Shown piece by piece: positions 8,655-17,320 of a stretch of DNA of 64,000 nt. Positions within the stretch are counted from its first letter, which is position 1. Each line of letters begins with the position of its first letter. The DNA comes from Balneolaceae bacterium (lineage in GTDB: Bacteria > Bacteroidota > Rhodothermia > Balneolales > Balneolaceae), in the NCBI GenBank assembly GCA_034521495.1, contig JAXHMK010000009.1:675001-739000 (forward strand), written 5' to 3'. The notes below the pieces were generated by a model. It ran no database searches, was not told the origin of the DNA, and saw only the letters and a program-made list of their open reading frames with translations. Made by a program: the position numbers and the translations under genes.

Positions 8655-9914
8655 ATGACATCAACATCTACAGCAGCAGGACAAGCGGTACAAAAATCAG
8701 AACTTCCCAACGGACTTAAAATTGTTACCGAGCACATTGATAGTATTAAAAGTATTTCTGCCGGAATCTGGGTAAAAACCGGGAGCCGGAATGAGAGTGA
8801 CAGGCAAGCGGGGATGACTCACTTCCTGGAGCATATGTTATTTAAAGGAACGGAGAACCGGTCCTCGTTTGAGATTGCCCAAAGTATGGAGTCAGTCGGC
8901 GGATACCTGAATGCGTTTACCTCTACGGAATATACCTGCTATTACGCCCGCTGCCTCGATTCCAAACTCAAAGAAGCGCTGGATGTGCTGAGCGATATGG
9001 TCCGCCACTCCACATTTCCCGAAGAGGAGATGCAGAAGGAGAAGAATGTGGTGCTGGAAGAGATGAAGATGTACAAAGACAGTCCCGATGATTTTATCCT
9101 GGAAGAGTTCAGCAACCAGATGTTTCCAGATCATCCCATCGGCCGGCCGGTTCTGGGATTTGAGGACACAGTGGTTTCCTTCACTCGCGAGGGTTTGTTT
9201 AATTACATCGACGAACGCTATAATCCTGATAATTTACTGGTTGCCGTGGCCGGAAATGTTCAGCATGAAGAAGTGGTTCGCCTTTGTACACAACTGTTAG
9301 ATATCGATTCAAACGGGGCAACGGTGAATGAACCACAACCGATTCCGCCCTATAATGTGACTCAAAATGAGCTGAGTAAACCGATTGAACAGGCCCACAT
9401 GATCTTGGGCCGGCGTGCGCTGAATTACGATCATCCCGATAAATACTTGCTGCTGCTGGCCAATACTGTGTTAGGAGGAGGGATGAGTTCGCGGCTTCAT
9501 CAAAATATTCGCGAAAAGTATGGCTACTGTTATTCCATCGGGCCGTTCAATCAATCCTATGTCGATTCCGGATTATTTGGCGTGTATATCGGTACGGATA
9601 GCGATTATGTGCCGCATGTCCGCGAACTGATCGTGAAAGAGTTCAGGCGTTTGCAGGAGGAAGCGATCCCGGAAAAAGAGCTCAGCGAAGCAAAAGCTCA
9701 TCTGAAAGGAAAGCTGTTGTTATCACAGGAGAATACAAGCAACCGGATGACGAGGATGGCAAAAAGCGAGATCTATTTCAACCGGTATATAACACTCGAT
9801 GAGCTTGTTGAAAATATCGACGCTGTGAACTCAGAAGATCTGCGAACATTCTCTGAAGAGTTTTTTGATCCGGAGATCTATTCGGAGACATTACTGGTGC
9901 CCGAGAAGAAATAG
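8655..9914 (+). CDS. M16 family zinc metallopeptidase (processing-peptidase type)
   Basis: A 419-residue protein resembling the single-domain-pair peptidases related to mitochondrial processing peptidase beta. The inverted zinc motif HxxEH is at residues 56-60 (HFLEHMLFKGT) with the third ligand in VVLEEM (E135/E136). The C-terminal half contains the GGGMSSRLHQNIREKYGYCYSI segment conserved in the family. It probably degrades peptides in the cytoplasm. No signal peptide is seen. It is flanked by repeat arrays on both sides, and a perfect 15-bp-stem hairpin (9923-9957) begins eight bases after the stop. Confidence 0.9.
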   Translation: MTSTSTAAGQAVQKSELPNGLKIVTEHIDSIKSISAGIWVKTGSRNESDRQAGMTHFLEHMLFKGTENRSSFEIAQSMESVGGYLNAFTSTEYTCYYARCLDSKLKEALDVLSDMVRHSTFPEEEMQKEKNVVLEEMKMYKDSPDDFILEEFSNQMFPDHPIGRPVLGFEDTVVSFTREGLFNYIDERYNPDNLLVAVAGNVQHEEVVRLCTQLLDIDSNGATVNEPQPIPPYNVTQNELSKPIEQAHMILGRRALNYDHPDKYLLLLANTVLGGGMSSRLHQNIREKYGYCYSIGPFNQSYVDSGLFGVYIGTDSDYVPHVRELIVKEFRRLQEEAIPEKELSEAKAHLKGKLLLSQENTSNRMTRMAKSEIYFNRYITLDELVENIDAVNSEDLRTFSEEFFDPEIYSETLLVPEKK

Positions 9915-9922
9915 CTTATGCC

Positions 9923-9957
9923 AGATCCGCGAAGTCTTTTTGAGACTTCGCGGATCT
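9923..9957. repeat. Family B hairpin (GATCCGCGAAG), copy 1
   Basis: A perfect 15-bp stem (AGATCCGCGAAGTCT facing AGACTTCGCGGATCT) with a 5-nt loop, starting right after the peptidase stop codon. Other copies are at 12789-12821, 13589-13621 and 14685-14717; three of the four lie within about 12 bp of a stop codon, so they may serve as 3'-end hairpins. Confidence 0.8.
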
Positions 9958-11276
9958 ATGACTTTTACTTGTCGTGATGGCGCAAGCGTCCCCGCTTGTG
10001 CCCCTGGTACTGATTCAAAAACCATGTTAACGTTTGTTTTGTCTGCCCCTCGACTTCGTTCATCATTACCAACCCACGTCCACCGTCTCGGGCACTCTTT
10101 TTGGGCATCTTTATCCCACGGCTGCAAATCGTCGCTGCGCTCTCCTATTTTTGCCGCGGGCTACTGATAGTTCACTCCTTTGGAGTGAGGGATTGCCGGG
10201 GCAATCCTTTTTTCATTGGATACCCAAGACGGCGTAATAATAAATTCTGTATGGCGCAAGCGTCCTCGCTTGTGCCCTTGGTTCTTGTTTGTGAGCACGA
10301 GCGTGGACGCTCGCGCTATCTCGAAAACGGGTACTGTCTTGAAAAATGAGATCCCTCACATCCGTTCGGGATGACAGGTGGTTGGTTTTGTTTATCGCGG
10401 CGTTTATGGTTCAACAACAGAATAACGTTTTGAGCAACGCCGCTGTGGTAATGTGTTGGCCAAGACGGCGTGGTGATAAGTGTGGAATTTGACAGGGTGG
10501 ATTATACGCTGTGGATAATATCAGGCCTCGCCCTGTCTGCTCATTCAGAGCCGTATCGATCAGGGCAGGCGAAGAATCTCGTTGATGAGGGACAAAGCCT
10601 TAGTTGAGTCTGGCAGATTCGAAACAGTTCCGGTACGATCGCGGCGAGGTACGAAGAATCCATCGCTACGCCATACATGAATCTGACAGTGGGTAATGCA
10701 TGGGCTCTCTGCCCCAAGGCACAAGCGGGGACGCTTGCGCCAGTAAAGAGTCAAAACGCCATCGATTCCAACCCACCGTCCCTTCATCCAGAAGGATCGG
10801 AGCGACTGTCCCGAAAGGGATGGCCAGGCCAAAGGATCGAGAAGTTACTCCGAAATTTACATTTCATAGTCTGTATATTAAATATTATCAATACTTTATA
10901 TATTTTTATAAATAGAAACTGAAAAACGTGTGTAGGTCGGCCTTGAATAGTTGGCGGAAAAAGGACTACGATAGAACCGTGAGAGATCGCTTGCAGACCG
11001 GTGAGAAACGGAATAAAAGGGCTATAAGCGAGATGGACCATTGAAAGGATTCCACGGTGAACTCGTGTCCGCCGTCAACTATTCACAGCCTTGATCTTTT
11101 CGTTCCTTTGCATCAAGACAGAAGGACATGGAGCGTATAATAAGTTTAGATCATAAAAATGGGGTAACGCCAGGCCAAAGGATCTTGTTGATCACAGCAA
11201 TTCTCTACAGTAAGTTGTATTTTTGAACTCTTTAAAAAGCTCCGGAAGAATTGAATTCAAAACATCAAAAGTATCT
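9958..11276. repeat. Intergenic repeat mosaic
   Basis: Holds family D hairpins (9978, 10252-10323, 10707-10744), a family E cassette (10044-10207) with its tail to about 10377, and the second MITE-like element (10839-11174). The only unique sequence is about 100 bp directly upstream of asnS. No gene recognised. Confidence 0.7.
10839..11174. mobile_element. MITE-like structured insertion, copy 2 (about 336 bp)
   Basis: Very close to the copy at 1782-2119 through most of its length. The left end is GAGAAGTTACTCC and the right end GGGGTAACGCCAG; GCCAAAGGATC occurs on both sides (10828-10838 and 11175-11185), fitting an 11-bp target duplication. The outer stem GAATAGTTG/CAACTATTC is kept. The inner helix seen in copy 1 is disrupted here: the 5' arm reads GATCGCTTGCAG while the 3' arm is unchanged (TGAAAGGATTC). 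The exact ends are uncertain by a few bases. Confidence 0.65.
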
Positions 11277-12779
11277 ATGAAAATCACCTATATTAAGAAT
11301 CTCGCCGACCATCAAGACCAAACCGTAACGCTAAAAGGCTGGATCTATAATATTCGCAGCAGCAAGGCGATCCATTTCCTGGAGGTACGAGACGGCAGCG
11401 GACTCTGTCAGTGTATCGTTTCTGCTGAGGAAGTTTCTGAGGAGGTGTTTGAAGCGGCAGGTGGATTGAAACAGGAGAGTTCACTTGAGATTACAGGAAA
11501 GGTTGTAAAAGATGACCGAAGTGTTGGGGGTTATGAACTTCATACGACAGATCTGAACGTTATTCAGATTGCAGAAAATTACCCGATTACGCCAAAAGAT
11601 CACGGGGTTGAATTTTTGATGGAAAACCGTCACCTGTGGTTGAGGAGTCAGCGGCAGTGGGCGGCGATGCAGGTTCGGAACACCATCCAGTTTGCTATTC
11701 ACCGGTTTTTCCAGAAGGAGGGATTTATCCAGATGGATGCACCCATTTTTACAGGAAATGCAGCCGAGGGAACAACCACCCTTTTTGAAACCGATTATTT
11801 TGATGAGAAAGCCTACCTCACACAATCGGGTCAGCTTTACGCCGAGGCGATGGCGATGGCTCACGGAAAAGTGTACACGTTTGGCCCCACATTTCGGGCT
11901 GAGAAAAGTAAAACCCGGCGTCATCTCACCGAATTCTGGATGATTGAACCGGAGATGGCCTTTTACGACCTGGCGATGAATATGGATCTGGCCGAATCGA
12001 TGCTGCAATTTATTGTGAAAACGGTACTGGATGAGAACGAGCCTGAGCTTGAAATTCTTGAACGCGATACGACTTATCTTGAAAAAGCAGCGAATGAGGA
12101 GTTTATTCGAATTTCCTATTCCGATGCTGTGGATCAGTTAAAAAGTAAGGAAACGGCTGACCTTCTCGATAAAATGGAAGTGGAGCGAAAAACCGAATTG
12201 GACGCTATTCAAACAGAGGAAAAGGAGATCAAAAAGGAGCATGGGTCAGCCAAGAAGTGGCGAAAAGCACAGATCGATGAGCGCATTAAAGAGATTCATG
12301 CACGGGTGGATCAGATTGAGGAGGATTTGAGGAATATTCCCGTTTGGAAAGAATCGGCTGCAAATTTTGAGTGGGGAACCGATTTTGGCGGCAGCGATGA
12401 AACGATTTTAACCATGCAGTACGATACTCCGCTTATGATTCACCGATATCCCGCAGAAGTGAAAGCATTTTATATGAAGCGTGATCCCGAAAATGATAAA
12501 CTTGCCCTGGCCCTGGACGTTCTGGCTCCTGAAGGCTACGGGGAGATCATTGGCGGAAGCGAACGGGAAGACAGCCTGGAAGTTCTGCAAGAGAGGATCG
12601 CAGAACACGATCTGCCGGAAGACCTGTTCAGCTGGTACCTCGACCTGCGAAAATTTGGATCCGTTCCACACGCCGGTTACGGACTGGGTCTGGAGAGAAC
12701 CGTTGCCTGGATTTGTGGATTACAGCATGTTCGTGAAACGATTCCGTTTCCACGGATGTTGGGTCGGTTACGGCCGTAA
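11277..12779 (+). CDS. asnS: Asparaginyl-tRNA synthetase
   Basis: Charges tRNA-Asn with asparagine. N-terminal OB-fold anticodon domain (about 1-110: VTLKGWIYNIRSSKAIHFL), then the class II catalytic core with motif 2 (FRAEKSKTRRHLTEFWM) and motif 3 (GYGLGLERTVAWICGLQHVR) near the C-terminus, ending PRMLGRLRP as usual. The start chosen is the ATG at 11277 (MKITYI), giving 500 residues; an upstream TTG at 11223 is less likely. A charged, coiled-coil-like insertion (roughly residues 295-360, rich in E/K) lies inside the catalytic domain and makes the protein longer than the common 465-480 residues. A family B hairpin follows the stop. Confidence 0.95.
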   Translation: MKITYIKNLADHQDQTVTLKGWIYNIRSSKAIHFLEVRDGSGLCQCIVSAEEVSEEVFEAAGGLKQESSLEITGKVVKDDRSVGGYELHTTDLNVIQIAENYPITPKDHGVEFLMENRHLWLRSQRQWAAMQVRNTIQFAIHRFFQKEGFIQMDAPIFTGNAAEGTTTLFETDYFDEKAYLTQSGQLYAEAMAMAHGKVYTFGPTFRAEKSKTRRHLTEFWMIEPEMAFYDLAMNMDLAESMLQFIVKTVLDENEPELEILERDTTYLEKAANEEFIRISYSDAVDQLKSKETADLLDKMEVERKTELDAIQTEEKEIKKEHGSAKKWRKAQIDERIKEIHARVDQIEEDLRNIPVWKESAANFEWGTDFGGSDETILTMQYDTPLMIHRYPAEVKAFYMKRDPENDKLALALDVLAPEGYGEIIGGSEREDSLEVLQERIAEHDLPEDLFSWYLDLRKFGSVPHAGYGLGLERTVAWICGLQHVRETIPFPRMLGRLRP

Positions 12780-12788
12780 GCTTTTTCA

Positions 12789-12821
12789 AGATCCGCGAAG
12801 TTTCAAAAACTTCGCGGATCT
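12789..12821. repeat. Family B hairpin, copy 2
   Basis: A perfect 15-bp stem (AGATCCGCGAAGTTT/AAACTTCGCGGATCT) with a CAA loop, 10 bp after the asnS stop. It forms the left outer arm of the symmetrical repeat arrangement around the RAYT gene. Confidence 0.8.
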
Positions 12822-12857
12822 AATTTCTTTCGTGACACTTACCAGCCCTGAGTCATA

Positions 12858-12910
12858 CTCGTTCCGAAGCTCTGCTTCGGAATGCCAAATGGAAGCTCCT
12901 GCTTCCGTAA
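12858..12910. repeat. Family C hairpins left of the RAYT gene
   Basis: TTCCGAAGCTCTGCTTCGGAA and GGAAGCTCCTGCTTCC palindromes about 60 bp upstream of the transposase start. A matching set lies directly after its stop (13508-13560). Confidence 0.75.
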
Positions 12911-12969
12911 TCCCTAAGATTCTGTAAGGTTTCCACGAAACTGAGTTCATACTATAAAGAACTCATATT

Positions 12970-13506
12970 ATGAGCAGAAGCCGCTACAAAATTTACGAAA
13001 CAGAATACCCCTACTTTCTTACGAGCAGTATAATTGACGGTATTCCACTGTTTTCCATTCCCGAAATCGCAGAATTGATACTTGATGGGTTCCAATTTCT
13101 TCAAGAATCAAGAGATGTTGATTTATATGCTTACGTGATCATGGAGAATCATATCCACTTTATTGCAAGCAATGATGATTTACCAAAAAAGTTAAAAAAC
13201 TTTAAGTCATTTGCAGCCAGACGAATTATAGATTTTCTTGAAAATGGAAACTATTATCAGTTGCTAAAATCTATAAAGCGAGCAAAGTTACAGCACAAAA
13301 ATCAGAGTAAATACCAGGTTTGGCAGGAGGGTTTTCATCCGAAACAGATAATTACTGCTGATATGATGGTGCAAAAAATAGAGTACATTCATAACAATCC
13401 AGTGAATCGAGGATATGTGGATCTGCCTGAACACTGGAGATATTCATCAGCGCGGAATTATTTAGAACTGGAGAGTTTGATAGCTGTTACGTTGTACGAA
13501 GAGTGA
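12970..13506 (+). CDS. REP-associated tyrosine transposase (RAYT, Y1/HUH type)
   Basis: A 178-residue single-domain HUH transposase. The metal-binding pair is H61/H63 (MENHIHFI) and the likely catalytic tyrosine is Y139 in KIEYIHNNPVNRGY, the signature of the RAYT/IS200-like family. Such proteins nick single-stranded DNA at the foot of REP hairpins. Here the gene is bracketed symmetrically: family B and family C hairpins on the left, then C and B on the right. That order suggests these hairpins are its cognate substrates. The gene is intact. Confidence 0.9.
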   Translation: MSRSRYKIYETEYPYFLTSSIIDGIPLFSIPEIAELILDGFQFLQESRDVDLYAYVIMENHIHFIASNDDLPKKLKNFKSFAARRIIDFLENGNYYQLLKSIKRAKLQHKNQSKYQVWQEGFHPKQIITADMMVQKIEYIHNNPVNRGYVDLPEHWRYSSARNYLELESLIAVTLYEE

Positions 13507-13507
13507 A

Positions 13508-13560
13508 TGGAAGCGGAGCTTCGGATTGGCGTGCCGAAGGAGGACCTTCGGCACGAGTAA
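13508..13560. repeat. Family C hairpins right of the RAYT gene
   Basis: GGAAGCGGAGCTTC and CCGAAGGAGGACCTTCGG followed by CACGAGTAAA, starting immediately after the RAYT stop codon at 13506. Confidence 0.75.
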
Positions 13561-13588
13561 AAAAATCATTAGAGTTTCAAAAAAGTAA

Positions 13589-13621
13589 AGATCCGCGAAG
13601 TTTTTGAAACTTCGCGGATCT
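13589..13621. repeat. Family B hairpin, copy 3
   Basis: The same AGATCCGCGAAG stem, ten bases beyond the 3' end of the minus-strand nitrilase gene. It could act as a 3'-end hairpin for that gene and also forms the right outer arm of the RAYT arrangement. Confidence 0.75.
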
Positions 13622-13630
13622 ACTCAAGAT

Positions 13631-14584
13631 TCATTCATTATCATCCTTCATCCACGCAGGCTGAATCTCTGATTCATGATCGGCTCCCAAGATCTCCCGG
13701 AACAGCTCCGGTTTTCGGGCATTTCTGTATCGATACCCGCCGGCGAGTTTTAGTTTGTCTGATGTGATGGTTGCCGTGGTCACTTCATCATCAAACGATT
13801 TGATTTCCGTTACCACATCACCATAGGGATCAAGAATCAGGGAATTTCCGTTTTTCAGATGTTCGCCATCATACCCAATCGGATTGGTGAAAGCGTAGTA
13901 AACACCATTGTCGAATGCGCGTGCAGGCAGCCAGCGCATCAGCCAGCCCATTCCTTTAGGGCCGTCGAACTCCATTCGAAGCGGAACAGGGTCCAAATGT
14001 CGATTTTCCCAGAGCTCATCATCCACATACCCGCGTCCGGGCATGGATGAGGGCGTACACATGGTAACATGCGGGGCAAACATGACCTCAGCGCCAAGTA
14101 AGGTTGTGGCTCGTACGTTCTCAATAACGTTATTGTCGTAGCAGATCAGGATTCCGCATCTCCAGTTGTTCCACTCAAAAACCGTGTACTCTTCTCCGGC
14201 CGACAGATATTCACTGATAAACGGGTGAATTTTTCGATGTTTCCCCAACACACCGGATTCATCCACACAGATGTAGGAGTTGTAATATTTGTCGCCCTCT
14301 TTTTCAACGAGTCCGGCAAGAATTGGGATATCAAATTTTTTGGAGAGGCGAATAAGCTCCTCCGTGCTTTTGCCATTGGGAATTTCTTCAGAAAGATCAT
14401 CGAGTTCTTGTTTGCTTAAATCCTTCAGATGGGTGTATGCGGTAATGCAAAGCTCATGAAAACTAACAATATCCGCTTCCTGATTTTTTGCTTTTTCGGT
14501 TAGTTTCTCAATGACTGAAAGATTGTACTCTTTATCTCCATCTTTCGGTTGAAACTGGGCTACGGCGATGTTTAATGTGCGCAT
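13631..14584 (-). CDS. Carbon-nitrogen hydrolase (nitrilase superfamily)
   Basis: A 317-residue amidase/nitrilase-fold enzyme with the catalytic triad E44 (FHELC), K118 (GKHRKIHPF) and C148 (CGILICYDN). It hydrolyses a C-N bond of an amide or carbamoyl substrate; the sequence alone does not fix which. The ARAFDNGVYYAFTNPIGYDG segment and the closing PELFREI are family-typical. No signal peptide. It stands alone, with repeats on both sides. Confidence 0.85.
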   Translation of the reverse strand: MRTLNIAVAQFQPKDGDKEYNLSVIEKLTEKAKNQEADIVSFHELCITAYTHLKDLSKQELDDLSEEIPNGKSTEELIRLSKKFDIPILAGLVEKEGDKYYNSYICVDESGVLGKHRKIHPFISEYLSAGEEYTVFEWNNWRCGILICYDNNVIENVRATTLLGAEVMFAPHVTMCTPSSMPGRGYVDDELWENRHLDPVPLRMEFDGPKGMGWLMRWLPARAFDNGVYYAFTNPIGYDGEHLKNGNSLILDPYGDVVTEIKSFDDEVTTATITSDKLKLAGGYRYRNARKPELFREILGADHESEIQPAWMKDDNE

Positions 14585-14999
14585 TGTGTGAATTGTAGCT
14601 ATTTGATGATTTCAGGTGTTAAACAAAATATAAAAATTAACCGCAGTGTACGCGGAGGTTTAGGTAATTTAAGCCTTGGTTATTAGATCCGCGAAGTTTC
14701 AAAAACTTCGCGGATCTTTCCATGCGATAATCAAAATAACGCAAGTGTCCATGGTCAACGAAGCCTTTGGCGTAGTAGACTCGTTTGTGCTCGTCAGTAC
14801 TGCTCAAAAGTGACGGACAAGCTGTCCGTCGTACTCCCGCCTGGCGCAAGTGTTAAGCGAAGCGTCACTTGTGCCCCTCGTCCTTTGCAAAAAAAACTTG
14901 GCACAAGTGACATCCTTGGATTACTCGAAATAGCGCAAGTGCCCCTCTTGTGCTCGTCAGTACAGTTTAAAAGTGACGGACAAGCTGTCCGTCGTACAT
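14585..14999. repeat. Intergenic repeats between nitrilase and hydrolase genes
   Basis: A family B hairpin (14685-14717), GCAAGTG-type hairpins (14735-14960) and two GACGGACAAGCTGTCCGTC palindromes (about 14813 and 14974), the latter related to the family A REPs around 57-61 kb. An 85-bp part (about 14842-14925) is repeated near 39869-39955. Confidence 0.7.
14685..14717. repeat. Family B hairpin, copy 4
   Basis: AGATCCGCGAAGTTT facing AAACTTCGCGGATCT, about 100 bp upstream of the nitrilase start; the only copy not next to a stop codon. Confidence 0.75.
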
Positions 15000-15751
15000 T
15001 TAGTCAATCTCGGAAAGCAACCCCTTCAACCGTTTCCAGGCTGCATCTCGGGCGGCTTTGGATGCTTCATCGGCATTGGGGTCGTCACCGGCTCGCATGA
15101 ATGCATGGCCGGCACCTTCGTAAATTTCATACTCATACGTTTTTCCATACTCATTCATCATCTTCTCGATGGCCGGAATTCCGGAGTTAATCCGCTGATC
15201 GTTCTCACCATAAAATCCATAAACCGGTGCACTGATTTGCTGGACGGCTTCGGGATCATCAGGTGCAGATCCGTAGAAAACCATAAAGGCTTCGGGCTGA
15301 TCGCTGTTCGTAGCATAACGAAAGGTTTGAGATCCGCCCCAGCAGAATCCGGCCACAACTACCGTTCCGGTTGAAGCGGGTACGTTGCTGATATATTCCC
15401 GCACGGCATGAAGATCTTGTGTGATCTGTTCAGGGATGAGGTGTGTAAAGGGCGTCTCTGGCGGCATCGGAAGATAGGAAAATCAGTGGTGCGTTCATAT
15501 TCATCACTAAAACCGGAAAGAAGATCGGGAGCAATGGCAATATAGCCAGCCTTGGCAACTTGATCGGTAAAACTTCTGGCCCAATCATTCAGCCCGCGAT
15601 TTTCGTGGATGACAATCACAGCAGGCGTCTCTTCATTGGTTTCGGGATAGGCTACAAAACTGTGAACGGTGCGTCCATCGTATTCAACATCCACCCACTC
15701 GTGATGACGCGGAGAGTTTTCGAGTTGTTCCATGGCATAATCTTGTGCCAT
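15000..15751 (-). pseudogene. Dienelactone hydrolase family protein, frameshifted
   Basis: Two overlapping frames together make one alpha/beta hydrolase. The first (from 15751) holds the VDVEYDGRTVHSFVAYPE start and the IHENRGL glutamate region. The second holds the nucleophile Cys in GFCWGGSQ, the aspartate in YGENDQRI and the histidine in GAGHAFMR. At least two indels are needed between 15440 and 15490, where the expected SSDAARDALYT and LIPEQITQDL segments lie in different frames. Upstream of the ATG an in-frame FLITSG stretch hints at a truncated signal peptide. It may be an assembly artefact, because all catalytic residues survive. Confidence 0.75.
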
Positions 15752-15970
15752 CAGCCCGGATGTGATGAGAAAACTTGATCAAAGTCAGAAGATAGTAGGG
15801 ATGACTTTTCGAGTAAGACGTAGGGGAGGATTACGAGCTGTAAGCATGGATCTGACATGTACATACTAAAAGCGACATTCTATGATTAATCATTCCCGCG
15901 GAAAGCATCAAGCCTGTTTACAATCTTTAAGGAGTAAAGCTATGGTACATTCAAATACCAGGAGTCATTG

Positions 15971-17252
15971 TTATTTGATAGTCGGAATCTGCCATTCCCC
16001 ACCTACTCCCCAGATTTTATTCTTGAAAACAGCATTCGGCATGTCCACTGCGCCCAAAGAAAGGAGGTGCCTGTTCCCAGTTGATCCCATCACTGCTGTA
16101 CCAGATCTCACCGATGGCACCACCTTCATCGCCTATAAATCCGCCGATAACCCACATTTTATCATCAAAGACAACGCAATCGAAACTCCAAAATATCAAA
16201 CCCGGTTCCTATATCATCAGTAGCCATGGTCCAGTCAATTCCATTTTCACTGTACCATACATCGTTAAAATGAATGTCTTCTCCGTCAGTTCTTTGCAAG
16301 CCACCGATGACCCATATTTTGTTATCAAAAACTACACTTTTATGGCCGACCCGCGGTTCAAAACCAGCATCATCCGTAGCTTGTGTCCATTGAACACCAT
16401 CTGTGCTATACCAGACATCATTTACAGTTGTACTTCTGATTCTAAATCCTGATGGATCACGTGCCCGCCAATCACCCACATTTTGTCATCAAAAACTACA
16501 CTTGAGTGATCATTACGTCTTCCAAGAGGAGTATTCTCAGCAGCTTCTACCCAATGACTCCCATCTTCGGTGTACCAAATATCTTTAAAAAATCTACCCA
16601 CAACGGTTCCCCGCCAATCAGCCACATTTTATCGTCGTAAACGAAGGCTGGTATGTTGCTACTCGTGGTGGGAACTCAGCTTCGTTCAGTCGCTAATTCC
16701 CAATTCAATGCCGTCTTCACTATACCACACATCTTTTTTTCCAAATCGATGCTGTAGGCCACCAAACATCCATAATTTACCCTTAAAAACTACCAGGGAA
16801 TGTTCCTGTCGTAAAAGCATTCCCATATTTTCATTTGCAATCAGACCACTCCCTTCAGTAAATGTAAATGAAAAGATCTCTCTGCTCTTGGTTTTTTCAC
16901 CTGAATCCCGGCTGGCGATGACTTGCCAGTAGTAGGTTGAGCCCGGCTCATAATCTATATCAGGTGTGTATTCAGGTCTCTCAAGACCGCGTGCTACTAC
17001 GTTTGTTGGTGGATTGTTTTTGTTCAACCGAACTTCATAGGTAATATCGGTATCGGCGGGATCTTCTGTTTCATGCCAGGAAAGCTGAGGTCGTGCATAA
17101 ATAACGGTCGATCCGTTTTGAGGTGCAATTAATGAAAAATCACCCGGGGGAATATTTTCTTCATCAGGATCAACCGGGGAGTCCGACCCACAGGAAATAA
17201 AGAGGGCCGAAAACAGAACAAGAATTAAAGAGAGAAATTTATAATCACTCAT
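15971..17252 (-). pseudogene. Kelch-repeat lipoprotein with several frameshifts
   Basis: The first 180 residues are intact: a lipoprotein signal with lipobox LFISC (C21), a fibronectin-III-like domain (about 35-130, IAPQNGSTVIYARPQLSWHE...) and the first kelch-like blade (HSLVVFKGKLWMFGGL, then DVWYSEDG). Further blades with the repeated pattern VVF(D)(D/N)KMWVIGG...DVWYS.DG..W are found in changing frames down to 15971 (KIWGVGGEW). At least four indels separate them. The intact protein would be an outer-membrane-anchored beta-propeller of roughly 420 residues. Whether it is a dead gene or a poorly assembled one cannot be told here. Confidence 0.7.
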
Positions 17253-17320
17253 GATGATAAGAGATGTGTTATGATCTGTTCTCTATATTAAAATTAATTC
17301 CTCAAAAAAAAATGCACAGT

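Noticed and set aside
11223-11276. Extended start of AsnRS at a TTG
   Set aside because: The 18 extra residues have no family counterpart, and the ATG at 11277 gives the typical MKITYI start.
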